This document shows positions 23,674 to 37,661 of a stretch of 64,000 bases of DNA, one piece after another. Position 1 is the first letter of the stretch. The number at the start of each line of letters is the position of its first letter. Source of the stretch: Paramecium octaurelia (taxonomy: Eukaryota; Ciliophora; Oligohymenophorea; Peniculida; Parameciidae); contig CAJJDP010000028.1 of assembly GCA_905182995.1 (NCBI GenBank), positions 475,334-539,333 on the forward strand. Reading direction: 5' to 3'. The translations under genes were made by a program, and so were the position numbers. The notes beneath the pieces were generated by a model. The model was not told the origin of the DNA. It saw only the letters and a program-made list of their open reading frames with translations, and made no database searches.

Positions 23674-26134
23674 ATGAAACCTGTTTCAAGATTGATAGTG
23701 ATCCTATTTTAAATAAATGGATTGGGGTTTTCAATTTATTACTGTTTAACATCTTGGGAAAATACGAATTTAGCATATCTGACGATCTAAGCTCTATTGG
23801 CTCTATTATTGTTTTTTTTTTAGACCAAAAATAAACCAACACAATTCATTGGAAGCATAATATTGATACAATTAAGCTTATGTTTGTTTCTGATTCAAAA
23901 TGAAAGAAATTCATAGAATGAAAGTACAGCATATGTTATCATTGTTCATTTTATCACAACACAACTATTTGATGATTTTAAAAGATTTCAAACATAGTAT
24001 TTTTTTGTTAGATGTAGATTATTTTGGCTCGTTTTATTGCTTTAATCAAGTTTTTTGTAGATTGTTTACATATCTTAAACTTCTTAAATTGATATATCCT
24101 TTTATTAGTGCACATTTAGTTTGTTCTTGTCATTGTTGATTAATTTCACAAACGGAATGTAAAAGGTGGTCACACCAAGAAACAAATTAAGTGATTCATA
24201 ACGAAATTAGAATACAGACTAATTAATAAACAGGAAAGAACGGGCATCTTCACAGTCAGATTCAGATAAGCTGTCTCCAAAAAGTAAAGAATACCCAATC
24301 TCTCATTTTCTTATGCCTGATTACTCCTTTCCAAATCAAATTTTAAACCAAAACATACTAGATGTAATGATGTAATTTACTCATGAAGGCTTAGTGGTTT
24401 TAAGATTAAACTAATTGAATTAAGAAATGGAGATAGTATTTTCAAATATAGCATCAAAAACATTATTTTCAGTTAATTCTGCCAAAGAAATAATTGATAT
24501 TTTAAATACTTTAAACAGCCTTAAATATTAATAACATGATTCATATGATGAAAATTTCTTAATGATGAATCAACAAAAATAATTGTGTAAGAGTATGGCA
24601 TTTTTGAAGAGCGATCAGATAAATTAATCCATTAATCCGCACTATTAAATTTTATATGAATTGAGTTAAGAAAAAAACATTGTAAATTAATTCAAAGAAA
24701 TATTTAGTAAGTTTAAATAAAATAGCTTTTAGAATGAATTTTTTACATTACATACAATATTTCCTAATAATGGAGTGACTATGTCTTAGAGTGATAGGAA
24801 GACAGAGAAAATGTTGGAATTGACGATTTCAAAAAAGGAGAACAACTTATTCTTCCTATTGATTCGAGATATAACACACAAATAAAAAATCAAATATTTG
24901 AGAGAATATGATCTATAAAAATCGAAGATGTTATCCTATGTGAGTCACGAATACAGGTCTCCCCTGAATTGCATTATTTAGATGATAGAGAACGTGTTGC
25001 ACTCTAATTAGTTGACTATGGATAATTCTGAAATGCTTCAAGCTGCCTTGGACAATTCATATTATATATTAAATTTATCAAATGATCTACTGGATTTGGC
25101 TCAAATCAAAAACGGTAGATTTGCATTGCAATAAACAAGATTCAATTTGGAATAATTAATAAAAGAATGCTTAAAATTGTTTGCATTGAAAGCAAAGATA
25201 TTGAAATTAAACTTATCTTACATCTATGATAGCAAAGCTCCTTTTATAGTTGTGAGTGACAGAAATAGAATTAAATAAATTTTGGTGAATTTATTGAGCA
25301 ATAGCTTTAAATTTGCATCCAATTAAATTACAATTCTAGTATCTTATATAGATAACACAACAATTAGAATTGGAGTTCAAGATGATGGCATTGGCATATC
25401 TGATGACGATTAGAAGAAACTGTTTAAACAATTCTCAAAAGTCAATTCTGAAGAGAGTAGAAAGAGAAATGAAAATGGAGTTGGATTAGGATTGGTCATC
25501 AGTAATCAGATTGCTAGTTCTATTGGTTGTGGAGGCTTATAGATTGATTCAAAGTTAAATTAAGGTACCTATTTCTTCTTTAACTTGTAAATCTAATAAA
25601 CTAGACTGAAGAAGGTGTCAAGCTATAGGGTAAAGGAAAATCCAGGATAGTCTCAAGAAGTTGATGAGGGCTAGGCATTTCTGTTGGAACCTAAAAAGTC
25701 GATTGATTTGGAACCACCCTCTATTAGATGTTCTCATGTTTTGATTGTTGATGACGAGATCTTTAATGTTTTTACCTTCACTAAATTACTGAATAAAAAG
25801 TAAGTATTGACATTGATTAATTAGAAACATTTTAGATATAGATTCAGCTTCGAATGGCAGTGAATGCATTGAAAAATTAAAAAACAAAAAATGTTGCTAG
25901 ACTTGTAGTGGCTATAGAATGATCTTTATGGACTTAGAAATGCCTATATTGAATGGTTTTAATGCAGCAAAGGAAGTGCTAAAGATTAATCCCAATTAAA
26001 TTATTATTGCTTGTTCTGGATACACAGATCATAAGGAGAAAGAACAGTGTTCTAAAATTGGTATTCTGAATTACCTGGTGAAACCAATCAGAGACCAAGA
26101 ACTAACAGATATTTTAACAGCATATTATTTTTGA
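23674..26134 (+). CDS. Hybrid histidine kinase with receiver domain
   Basis: Predicted 811 aa, membrane-anchored phosphorelay sensor. Residues about 1-160 hold several TM segments (LALLLFFF, FIGSIILIQLSLCLFL). A middle region has no recognised sensor domain. The H box MLSYVSHEYRSPLNCII has its His at 425. The ATPase N box is NLLSNSFKFA (Asn near 539), G1 is DDGIGIS (about 570), then LFKQFSK and GVGLGL. A receiver domain follows: VLIVDDE, phospho-acceptor FMDLEMP (Asp near 745) and YLVKPI Lys. All residues needed for autokinase and receiver function are visible. The intron 25800-25824 (25 nt) lies inside the receiver. TGA codons precede the start in frame, so ATG 23674 is the simplest choice. 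Confidence 0.92.
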
Positions 26135-26227
26135 TTTGTAGTATAAATAATTTAACAATTATAAATAAATCCCTGAAAAGATTGATTTAATGAGATTGAG
26201 ATTTAATATAAGGAACAAAACAATAAA

Positions 26228-27244
26228 ATGAATTCAGAATAATTTAATCCCCAATCTTACGAATTATAGAAACTGTATTAAATACGAGAGACTTTGCATT
26301 AATAGTAAAGATTATAATAACTCAATGCCTTGTTGTAATAATAAAGGATGCAAATGATGAATTCTCCCACTTAGTAATAGCCTTCTGGATTAATTAAATA
26401 AATCGATTAGACTTTTGAAACTAATACAACCAATTCTTCAAAATTAACATCTAGTAAAAATGCCTTTTTGTTTGCTTAAAGATTGAAAAACAAAGATTCA
26501 ATATAGGAACTAACTAAGATGGTCAGAATATGTCCTTTGAATACTGAACAGACCTAGGAGTTGACATCACTAATTACTGAAAAATTGCTATTGAAATAAT
26601 AGAAGATTGATTATGCTTAACAACATAATCTAATCATTTTGCATTTGCAAATAACCAATAAGTTGTCTATTGATGTTCTACAATTCTATGTCTTTTTATT
26701 TGTTAGATTTCCTAATTTGTTGACTATTGTTGGAATAATAGAGAGTTGGTTATCAAATTCAGATAATGCCGTTGCCTATTTGGAAGAAGTGTGTTCTCAT
26801 TTCATTAAAGAGATTTCAGGGACTCTCGTCTAATTTGTGTGCAATAAGGATAACAAAAGTTATTATAAGGTAAAAGTTTTGATTATAAGAAAGGGCAGAT
26901 TGGAAATGTTAAGACTATTGATCAAATACATAGGGAATGAGGAATTATTGTCAGCTTTTATCATGTTGGATGTTACTGAGATGTTGGAGAATTGTATTGA
27001 ACACCAATTTTATAAGGATACTTTTAAGGTGATTGTCACATTTTTTGAGAATCCCAATTTCAGTCATTATGTAATAAATTGAGGTTTATTGTAGAAATCG
27101 ATTGAGAAAGCAATTAAAAAGCTATATGAAAAATTAACACCCGAATACAAGTTGTAATTGGATACACTAATAAAAGAGTATAAAAGAACTTGTGATAAGA
27201 ACAAGGAGAAAACACTTCAGAATTAGAAATCAGATGAGATTTGA
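26228..27244 (+). CDS. Hypothetical helical protein, Gln-rich N-terminus
   Basis: Predicted 330 aa. Residues 1-60 are Gln-rich. From about 80 onward alternating amphipathic helices (LSIDVLQFYVFLFVRFPNLL, NAVAYLEEVCSHFIKE, ELLSAFIMLDVTEML) suggest a HEAT/armadillo-type or other all-helical fold. The C-terminus is Lys-rich. The intron 27071-27094 (24 nt, TAG) contains a TGA in frame and must be removed to reach the end. There is no family assignment. It lies head-to-tail between the histidine kinase and ARP1. Confidence 0.75.
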
Positions 27245-27331
27245 GATTATATAATAATGTATTTATGTATTATTATAATGAAAATCAAGACTTTATAAAA
27301 ATAAACATATAAATTAAAATTAATTTATAAG

Positions 27332-28613
27332 ATGGATAATGACATATTTGCTAATAACTCGATTGTGATTGACATGGTAAGCAACACTTAAATATCAATT
27401 AATAGGGTTCAAGTCAGATGAAGGCTGGATTTGGTGGAGATGACAAACCGAAATTGATTTTCAATTCATAGTAAATAAATTGAAAAATAATTAAGTATTG
27501 GACGTCCCAAATATAAAGCCTTACCTGTAGCAAATAGTCAAGAATTTTATGTAGGAAATTAAATTACAGATAGTACAAGAGGAATGATGAAAATCAAATA
27601 CCCTTATCAAAGAGGTGTGATCAAGGACATGAATGAAATGGATTAATTATGGAAATATACCTTCTAAGAATTGCATGGGAATCCAAAAGAAGTAATTATT
27701 AAATTTATTTTAGTGTCCAATTTTATTGACTGAACCTCCATATGCATCATAATCTCAAAAAGTGGAAATTGCAAAACAATTTTTTGAAAGCTATAATTGT
27801 CCAGCTTTGTTCTTTGCAGTATCCGGAGTCATCAGTTTATTTGCAAGTGGTAAGACAACGGGAGTCATTCTGGATGTTGGAGACACAGTATCTTAAAGTA
27901 TTCCAATTTATGATGGATTCTACATTTAACACAGTGCATAGAGAGTAGATTTGGCAGGCAGAGATGTTACAGAAAATCTGAATAATCTATTGAGAAGAGC
28001 AGGATACACATTCACTACTACAGTAAGGAGTGTTCATTATCATAAAAGGCTGAATATGAAATAATTAAGAAGGTTAAGGAAAAAAGATGTTTCTTAAGTC
28101 CAGCCATGATTGGAGAAGATAAGTTTTAGGAGGAGAGGAAGATCAAAGACCAATATATGTTACCAGATAACAGTACCATTGAATTGAGTTTTGAAAAATA
28201 AAGAGCACCTGAGATTTTGATGTGTCCAGAAAAATATGGTCTAGAATTGAATTGTAATTTACAAAGAAGTAAGTTTAGCTATTCCTGAGATTTTGGCAAA
28301 CTCAATATAGAAAGTTGATTTAGATTTGAGGAAACCATTGTATAGTGAAATTGTTTTGACAGGAGGCACTTCCATGATGTAAGGATTTCCAGAGAGATTA
28401 ATAGGAGAAGTAAAAAGATTAGTACCAAAAGAGGCTAAGGTATTAATATTATGAATATCAAAGGTGAAAATTTGGGCTCCACCTGAAAGAATTACTTTGA
28501 GTTGGTAAGGTGGATCAATTTTGTCTCATTTGGCATCATTCAAAAGTATGTGGATATTGAAGAAGGAGTTTGAAGATGAAGGAGAACGCATTTTAATAAA
28601 AAAATAATTGTGA
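27332..28613 (+). CDS. Actin-related protein, ARP1/centractin-like
   Basis: Predicted 376 aa, exactly the usual ARP1 length; ARP1 forms the short filament of dynactin. Actin-fold motifs are present: DMGSSQMKAGFGGDDKPK, NSYIGRPKY, GVIKDMNEMDQLW, TEPPYAS, GVILDVGD, DLAGRDVTENL, VLTGGTSMMQGF, WAPPERITLSWQGGSILSHL and MWILKKEFEDEG near the C-terminus. Six introns: 27377-27405, 27471-27495, 27692-27713, 28023-28048, 28254-28278 and 28440-28463. Numbers two, four and six end in AAG. Assignment to ARP1 rather than another ARP rests on length, the APPER segment and the end; conventional actin is excluded by divergence. Confidence 0.85.
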
Positions 28614-28652
28614 GGTTTAGATAAATATATTTAATGGATTGTTATTGTACTG

Positions 28653-29104
28653 TCATTTTTCGACCTTGCCTAACCACAAAGCAAGTAATGATTTGCCTTT
28701 AACAGCGATGATCTTGAATCTGACCCCTGGAATATCTCCGACTGCATGACCCTTTCTTCCGAATCCAGCTACTGTGACTTCATCATTCTCATTTAAAAAG
28801 TTCAAACAACCATCCTTTGGAACGAAGGCTGATATTTTTTTACCATTTTTCTTGAGCAATACTCTAACACACTTTCTGACGGCAGAGTTTGGTTATTTGG
28901 ATTCACTAAAATATTATCATTTAATTATTACACTCCGATTTTTTCAACAACCAATCCCTTAGCATGTGATGCACCCATAAATGGATTTTTATATCTTGAC
29001 CCAATCATAGCCTTATTGTATTCCTTATCAGCCCATCTATTAACTCTTCTGTGATCTTTGAGCTTTCTTCCTGCTCGCATACCTCTCGGTTTTCCAACAC
29101 CCAT
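28653..29104 (-). CDS. RPS23: Ribosomal protein uS12 (S23e)
   Basis: Predicted 141 aa, decoding-site protein of the small ribosomal subunit. It begins [20 protein letters not shown] and contains [46 protein letters not shown] and [17 protein letters not shown], all hallmark eukaryotic uS12 segments, including the conserved KQPNSA loop. One intron lies at 28906-28931 (26 nt). It is convergent with ARP1, with 39 bp between stops. Confidence 0.97.
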
Positions 29105-29382
29105 GATTATAAATAAAAAGATTTTATTTATTTTTTCAAAATATTCTTAAAACAAATCAATCTAACTAATTTATCACAAAATATGAACTTATATTCTAAG
29201 TAAAAATAATGTTAATTAATTTACTATATAATATTATCTAATATTATTAGTAAAGAATACTTAATAAGGAGTCTATATTGTTAATATAAAAGATAAGAAC
29301 TAAAACACTGTAGAATTAATTAAATATTCTTAAATATATAAACATGAAATAATATACACAGCAAAAGATAAGAGGATGGATT

Positions 29383-32300
29383 TCAGCTACTACTTGAGCT
29401 TACTGTAAATGTTATGACTCTTCCTTATTTAAAGTGGCTCGTAGATCTATTATTCTTAGCACTGTTTAGATTATTCAAAGAAGTAGTGTTCTCAAATCCT
29501 AATCTTCTTTTTCCTTAAAGGAATATGTTTTGTTCCTCTTCTGGTTCTTACTTTTGAATGAGCAATCCAATTCTATCAATCAGTTTTTTTATTACAGCAT
29601 ATTCGTGAATTAAAAAATTCATATGCTACTTTACATCGATAATCAATTAAAACAATATAAGGGAGGATGTTGAGGCTATTACACACCATCCTAAATTAAG
29701 TTTTCCATTCTCCTCCAATTGATTTGTTTATTCATTAATTGCAAATCCCAATATGAACATTTCAGCCAACCAAATTATCCATTCAGAACCTATTTGTTTA
29801 ATCAATTCATCCTTATCTTCCAAAGGTTTCACTTTGATCAAGTAAACAGCCATCACCATATTCAACAGAGATACCAATCCAATCTAAATGCATGGAATTG
29901 AATAAAATAACACTAGAAACATCATAAATAGCATTTTCTTAATCAATATGATGATGTTGAAATAATACGTAAATGGATTCTTCTCCAATTTAACACCTTC
30001 ATAAATTGCTCCAAAATTATTTTGAATCACTTTCTATTTGAAAACATAATCTGGTTTCGACATGAAAAGTATTGATGAATATATGAATGCCACTTCCAGG
30101 AGCAGAGCAATTATGCAAAATACAAAACTCGAAAATAAAATTGGATCTCTCAAATACACATCCTTTAATTAGAGAAACAAAGCAAGATTATAATCAAAAG
30201 CCACAGCCATGAATGTTCTAATCACACCAGACATAAATTCCTAATTGATTTTTAATAGAGATTGCTATAAATTCCTTGTGATTCTATAGATAAAGAATGT
30301 ACAAACACTTTGTTCCTATGAGTCAATGGGAGCATAAATAAAAGAGTGTGAGATCTTAGTTAAAGTTGAAAACAGCATCCTACAGGCAATAAAGGTGATC
30401 AAGGTTGTTATGAATACAGTCATGACAGTAATGATGTTCACATAAAAGACAGTGGAGTACCCTTCGTTTCTAAACTTAGGATCTGCATCTGGTGTATTCA
30501 CATATTAACTAATGTATTATTCCAAGTCAATATATTGTTTTAAAAAATCGAATTGAGCAAAACCAAATATAGTAAAGTAATTGTTAACATTATATGGGTA
30601 TTCAACATTCAAAAATTATAAGTAAGATACTAATTGTAAGACATCCAGAAGATTCCAAAATATATTAAGTCCACCAAATAAGAATGCTAAAATAGCGAAT
30701 CCAAAGAGCAAGTATAAAATGTACTTACTCAATTTCATCAAACCGTCAGTTGCACTCTCCGTTGAATTAGAGGGAGCTTGAAATTCCAATAGTGATGTAA
30801 CATAATTTTTCTGTTCAAATGCATTACCTTATTAATTTTTGATGGCATCTTGATTAATTATCTGACATATTAATTATGGATTGGAAACTACTGATTGCAA
30901 TTAAATATTTAATTCAAGAAATAAATAACTATACTGATCAGAGTATTAGGTTAAATCTACAAATGTGATTTCGTATTAATTTAAATTATTGATTTTGAAT
31001 TTCATAATGGAATTGATACTTCCAGATATTGATACTAATTGATCAGTCTTAATTCTCACAGTTCTTTATGAATTGTATTTTACATCATAAGGATTTAATT
31101 CAAATAGAATTGATGGATAGATGATCTTCTCACATAAGGTCTAACATTAATAGCCGTCTTCGACTTGACAAGTTTGATTACATCCATCATTATCCTCTAA
31201 ATTTCCATCATCACATTGTTCATTTTTGACTTTGATTCCATCTCCACAAATATTTACACACTGATCTCCCTAAACTTGAAATCCTTATTCTTGATTGCAC
31301 ATTACACATCCAGATCCATCAGATTAATATACCATGCAATCTGTACAATTGTCTGATCTATTAATGCAAGTCTTACAACTTGGATCACAAGGTAAACAAA
31401 TAAACTCTTGAGTTAAATAGAATCCATCAATGCAGCCTGAGCATCTCCCAGCATCACAAGAAGTGCATGTATAATCTAAACAAAAGGAGTTACCATGTAA
31501 ACACTTATAACAACTATCTCTGTAATTATCATTGCCATCATCGCAATCCTCATTCCATTGTAGAATGCCATCTCCACACTTTGAGTAACAATAATGAGTG
31601 ACTGGAGGATTGATATAATCCTGACAACTTAGACATTACTTATCATTAGATTCATAATATCCTCTTCTACATTTGCAACTAAACTAAAGAGTATTATTTG
31701 TGATTTAAGGTTCTCTTGTACTAGGACATCTAGTACAGGATTGAGTCGTATTATTAGAACATTCTAGACATGATATATGACACTCTAAGATTTATAAATA
31801 TAAGTGTACATCCACAAATATCAGAGGATTGTTGAAAATATCCAGATTTACATGTACATGCTGAATTGTTAATACTCATGATTCTATATTGATCATCATA
31901 ACATGATGTACAAGTGTGAGCATCGAGACAAGTTTTGCAAGTAGAAGGACACTCTAATTAGTTAAGGAGTTATAAATACTTTGACAGATCAATTAACCAA
32001 CATCATAATACCCATCCATACAAATACAAGTGTCATTTGTAGGTATTCTATAATGGGCTGGGTAACATTAACTACATTGATCTTTTGTAAAATTGCATTT
32101 CTGACATAGATCTGAACATTTAGAACATACTAAATCATTATCCTCTTGAAAATAGCCTGTTTGACATTCACAAGACGATGATTCCAATACTCTATTTTAT
32201 CCTGGGATACAAGCTAAACAATCTCTAGCTCTGTCTTAACACTTTCTACATGTCGGATAACATATATAACAACTGAAATTCTCCATATAATATCCATCTA

Positions 32301-34606
32301 GACATGAACATTAATTAACATTCAACCATAAGTTTTTGGATTCATCACAAGATAAACAATTCTTTGGATGTTTTGGACGTATTACACCGACATCTACTCT
32401 ATCATTTAAGCAGGTTTGACAATTATGAAAACAATTGCTTTGTGAACAATACTCAATCACATCCTTTAGAATAGAACAATAACATATTTTATTTCTCAAT
32501 TCATACCCAGCCTTACATGTTATGCAATCTGAGTATCCATTACAACTACTGCATCCAATATCACAAGCACTGCACTCCCCATTATTATCCATATAATATC
32601 CAGACTTGCAACCATTGATGTCAGTACTTTGTGTATTAATTGAATTCAAACAATTTCCATTATCATCGCATTCTAAACAATAATCCTAACAAGTCCAGAT
32701 GATGATTCTGTAATCATAGATTCCACAATATGCTTCGCTGTCAATATTCCTAATGCAATGTAACTGTACTGATAATTCATCAGTTGATTAAAATGATTTC
32801 GTATAACTAACACTCTAAATCACCTCAATCTCATTTTACCCAACTTAATTGCCCACTGAAATTCCACTACCAAACATAGAATATATTGATGTTTCAGTAT
32901 TAACACTAGTTCTGAATTGTATTTGATTGTTCTTGGAATCAATGAATACTAACATGAACTCTACTTTTACTCTATAGAATGGCTTCTTATATTTTAAACG
33001 ATGAATAACTTATTCATTACTCCATATATTAAGTCCTCCTAAAATGATCTTGTTCATAAAAAAAGAGAGCGATTTCATACTTAATTTGTTTGTGTAACTC
33101 TCCAAATAGTAGGGATTCAAATCATGAAACATATTGACCAAATACTCCTAATTTAAATTAACCATTTATGAATCCACACAAACATTACTAACTGCACTAG
33201 TATAATCTGGACATTAATCTATGCACATCCCTTTAAATAAGTTCTTACTACTCCCACATGACAAACAGATATCTGGCATTTTGAATTCACAAGTTAAGCA
33301 ATTATTTAAACAACTCATTGGATTACTAGATATTGAATATTTATTCACTACGAAATCTCTGATTCCCCATTTTCGTGAAGGTTTGTTTAAAGCAAATTTA
33401 GAGCTGAATTCTATTTCACTGACTGTTTCTTAAAGTTCAAACATTATGGAAATTGAGTATGACTTACATGGCTAATATTAAGCAGAATTACAAATTTCCT
33501 TAGGTAAAGCTCTATAGCCCTGTTTGAAATAGGAGTATAAAAACACTGTTTGAAAATCATCAATCTTGGCAACTACAAACTAATTGAATCTAATTATTAT
33601 TTCCTCTGGAAACAAAGTAGAGATTCTGCCTGCCATAAACAATGTAAATTTCATCTCATATTTTTCATTAGCAGGCAATAGAATATCATTATACACAATT
33701 TTGTCTGTGTTCCCAAACATACCAGCCACACTTTTGGTCCCAATTGTTTGTACCATCAATTACACAGTGCTATAATACTTATCAGGAATATATTAGAATT
33801 TGTAAATACTAAAATTATCTTATTCCAGATCCACGTAAATATTTGTTATTGTTGCCAATTAGCAAATACCATTCACATCAGGCACATGATTTATAGGACA
33901 TTCATCTAAACATTATAGGTTTGGATTGAAATATGAAAATTTTGAAGTTGGATTGCATCTGCATTATGATTTTACTAATTCGTATCCCAATTTACATGTC
34001 AAACATTAATATTCATCACATTCTTCACATAAATCATCACAATAAAAAACCTATAATACAAAGTTTGTTATTCCATAATCACTGGTCGAACCACTCGTAA
34101 CTTACTCATGAACAATTTCAATATTTAATTGAGGGTCATTAAATGATATTATTTGATCTATTCTTGAGATTTTCTCAGAAGTTGATTTTCCAAATGGTCT
34201 TTAGAGACAATATCTCATCGGAAAGTCTTCTAATTAATTTGTATTTGGAGTTTCATAATGCACCAATAAACTGTTAGCATATACTGTAATAGCCTCTGCG
34301 ATATTCCATTAGCCCAAATAGTAGATATCAAAACTGATTCGTATTTTACTAAATCCCCTGGTTGCAGACATTGAGATAATTCGAGTTAAGGACAGATCTC
34401 CTTGGAGTATTTTTGAATTCAGGGCCGGTTATAGATCGCAAACTAGTAACAAATTGGATGAAGGAATGTTATTGGAGTTCTTCCATAAATAAAATGTTGA
34501 ACTATCCATCAATTCCGATATGTAAAGTTCCCAACCTAAAGATTGGATGATAACTAATACCACAATGTATTTTCATAATAAAGACTGATAAAACTAGGAA
34601 TTACAT
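29383..34606 (-). CDS. Large Cys-rich surface protein with C-terminal TM bundle
   Basis: Predicted 1,715 aa. A signal peptide (MQFLVLSVFIMKIHCG) becomes visible only after removing the intron 34536-34560. The next 450 residues are beta-rich lectin-like sequence. More than 700 residues of furin/GFR-like Cys repeats follow (CDECYQCLTC-type modules, YCSKCGDGILQWNEDCDDGN, CGDGIKVKNEQCDDG). The last 450 residues hold several TM helices (YILYLLFGFAILAFLFGG, VNIITVMTVFITTLITFIAC, KKMLFMMFLVLFYSIP, GWCVIASTSSLILFQLII). Two further introns: 31954-31979 and 31785-31809. Ciliates encode large families of such Cys-rich TM proteins of uncertain function, perhaps surface receptors. Confidence 0.88.
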
Positions 34607-34819
34607 CTATTTGATTATGTTTTATATTTATAAATAAATCCATATTACATCAATGTGCAGAGATATACTAATATTATTTTGATAAATTCTGTTGCCAATA
34701 TAATAATCAATGTCATCATCATACACCACTCATGGAGTTTGTCTTGTCACTTTGCATCACTTATATAATTAATTATTTTATTTTTTTATTTAAAAATACT
34801 TCTTGAAATAATAATTTTA

Positions 34820-35746
34820 ATGATATTACCTCCATCAGATTAAATACTTCATTCAGTCCAATCGAAACAATGGTTCAATTCTCGATGTCAACCAAAAGCT
34901 AAAATGCAGTATTTGAAGTCATAGCGTGAAATTATGAACGACAATGTAGTCACTCATACATTTCGTTTAATTGACAAGGATTAATCAAGTAACACTACCT
35001 ACATTTATATAAAGAAACACTTGAAATTGAGGAGTTGTACTCCATGTTTCTCAAGAATGGATATCCAATAAACATCAATTTGCTAAGGGGCTTTTTTGAG
35101 AAAGCAGACAAAGATAATAACAGTACCTACATCACTATTTTAATATAGAATCGATTGAATTGGAAGAATTTAAACATGTTATGTATGATGAATAAGCCAC
35201 GCAATGTAATCAGTCTTACTTATATAGCATTTAGAGAAATGATGAGAAAAATGAGAGAATAAGCCAAAGAATCCAATTATTATTCTACTGACTTTGTTAG
35301 ATTATTGAGATATCTCTCCTATTGTCAAGATAGAAATGCTCTCCAATTCTAAATTAATGTAAGTCTTCTTCCCTACCTAGAATCACAGACTGACAGTGGA
35401 AAAGAGATCAAAATTATTGTCTTAATTAATTTAGCTCAATCATCAATATAATTAAGATTAACAAATTACTGATGAGTAGTTATAAGTCAAACCCTACAAG
35501 AAATAGACAACTGAAAAGAAAACATTACCACCTATTAATTAACATTATGTTGCCAATTCAAATCCATCATCCCTCATTCAATCCTAACTTAAATTGAATT
35601 TAAGTGATGTTCATAAGAATTCATCCTTATTCCTACCTCCTTATGTATCCCCTCAAAATACAGATAGAAATATCAAGTAGCCTGGTCACAAATATCAAAG
35701 TTATCTTAGAATCAATAATAAAATATTTAGTAACAATAAAAAATGA
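34820..35746 (+). CDS. EF-hand calcium-binding protein
   Basis: Predicted 276 aa. Two adjacent EF loops are restored by splicing: DKDQSKTLEIEEL and DKDNNKSIELEEF, each with acidic positions 1, 3, 5 and 12, so calcium binding is likely. A helical segment (FREMMRKMREQAKESN) and a polar S/P/Q-rich tail follow. Introns: 34989-35014 (ends AAG), 35123-35148, 35206-35227 and 35359-35380. Two of the introns fall inside the EF loops, so mis-splicing destroys calcium binding. It sits between the two Cys-rich genes on the opposite strand. Confidence 0.88.
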
Positions 35747-35829
35747 ATGTCTTACTTATTTTATATACTTCTAAAGATATATACAAAATTACAAGCAGTT
35801 TTAAATTAAATAATTAAATATTACCAAAT

Positions 35830-37661
35830 TCAAATGTAAGGCAAACAATAAAACTCTCCATCCTTATCTTCCTTGCATTTTAGGCACTTGTTATAAGATT
35901 CGCAAATCAGACAACCAACAGAACATTTTTGACATCCATAATCATCTAAGTAGTAACCATCAAGACACTTTAATTTCTAATAGTCAAATTTATCAATGCT
36001 CTTTTGATACGCTTTGCAATCCTATTCAAATGGGCCCACACATTGAAGACAAAGAGGAGAACACTAATTTATTTTAGATTCTTACTTTCATAGTCATAAA
36101 GTAATAATTAGAGATTACACATCTACCATTACTCGAGATTTTACATCCTAAGTTCATATTAAGGATGTTCTTGTTATGATAAAGATTATGATCAATGTAA
36201 GAAGCATTCTTATGTACAAGAGTAGTTTTTCCATCTATTGTGAATGTAAAGCAATCTGAATCTGAAGTAGAATTCTCGATTGTTAAATTAAACATCAATC
36301 TAATCTAGTAATGTTTTCCAAGATTTAATTATTTCGTAAAAGTAGTCCTTCGCCAACCATCCTTTAATCCTCCTCCAATGAATGTAGTTCCATTTTCATA
36401 CCGAAAACTTATTTATTCCCTCATATCGAAAGTCTTCTAACCGAAAATAGATAATAGGTCCTAAAATGGTGAATCTAATTTTATGAGAAAACTAACGTCT
36501 AAAAATCACAACATAGAGTACCTTGCTAGTGCTCATCTATCTTTATACATTTGCTACCATTTCTAATTGTAAAATATGGACATTATTTAACACATTCATT
36601 TTCATATAAATATAAATCCTGACCGCATTAACTACATACTTAATTAAAAGAACACGATTCACATCCAATAATTGAGCAATCATAGAATTTTATTTCTTTA
36701 TCATATAGTTTAACCTCATCAACATTCCAAAATCCGGAATTTTCAACATTTTTTGAATAACTATATATAGTAATTTTATTTTATTCTTAGAATTCCATCT
36801 TAACTAAAACTTTCACTTATATGCAATCTAATTCAGACCTTCTCTCACACTGTTTATAAGACTATGTATTATAATAGATGGGTAAAAACGGATAAATTGT
36901 TTCAGGCTAAACATTTTCTTTTGATATCCTTAGAATTGATTGATGTTAATCCTACTATTTCCCATAACAATTAAACTTAATCTCCATCCAACCTTCAAAT
37001 TGTTATTCAAAATCAAAATACAATTCTTGACTATCCCCAAATCTCTTATTTGATCCAATATCATTGTTTAAAGGCTTGTAATTTAAATCCAACTAATTTA
37101 AACCTTAAATATTTTAAATAATTTACTTTTCTTTATACATTCTCTGAACTCAGCTAAGTATCCTATGGGACATTCATCGACACATTCATTTTTATATCTT
37201 AATTTCTCACATTAATCAAATATTTCAAGATCACAATATCCAGATAAGCAGTATCTGCAATTCTTAGGGCATTCCTAAATAAATATATTGAAGTTCCTTA
37301 TTGTAAATTGAATCTCTGCATCAAAAATAAACTATATTTTAATATCTGGAGCCTAATGATCAAATTCCATATGAAATTCCTTAAAATCTCTTTCTACAAT
37401 AAGAAAGTTTCTTCTAATTCCGTTTACCTTAATCAATATTTCAGCTTAACTCAAATTTACCTTAGCATCAAATATCATATGTAATTTCCTATATCCCTAC
37501 ACACCTTCATATTTAAATGAGTAGCTTTCATTTGACACAATCATATAATCATCCTCTATGATCAAATTATTATTATTAATTGGCTCAATTATTTTTTTCA
37601 ATGTTATAACATTCCAACAGTTAATCCATTGAATCATAAAGAATAGAAATATCAATAACAT
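35830..37661 (-). CDS. Secreted or surface Cys-rich protein
   Basis: Predicted 587 aa with signal peptide MLLIFLFFMIQWINCW. Beta-rich regions alternate with Cys clusters (CPKNCRYCLSGYCD, CVDECPIGYLAEF, CSIIGCESCSFNQVCSQCG, CSPLCLQCVGPFEQDC, CQKCSVGCLICESYNKCLKC). No TM segment is seen at the C-terminus (ends EFYCLPYI). Introns: 37104-37126 (ends AAG), 36499-36521 and 36064-36085. It is related in style to the larger gene at 29.4-34.6 kb, and probably to the same ciliate furin-repeat family, but lacks the TM bundle. Function unknown. Confidence 0.82.

Noticed and set aside
34536..34606. Apparent one-base frameshift in the signal peptide of the large Cys-rich protein
   Set aside because: A canonical 25-nt GTA...TAG intron (34536-34560) joins an upstream ATG-TAA start to the mature frame and gives a good signal peptide, so no frameshift is needed.
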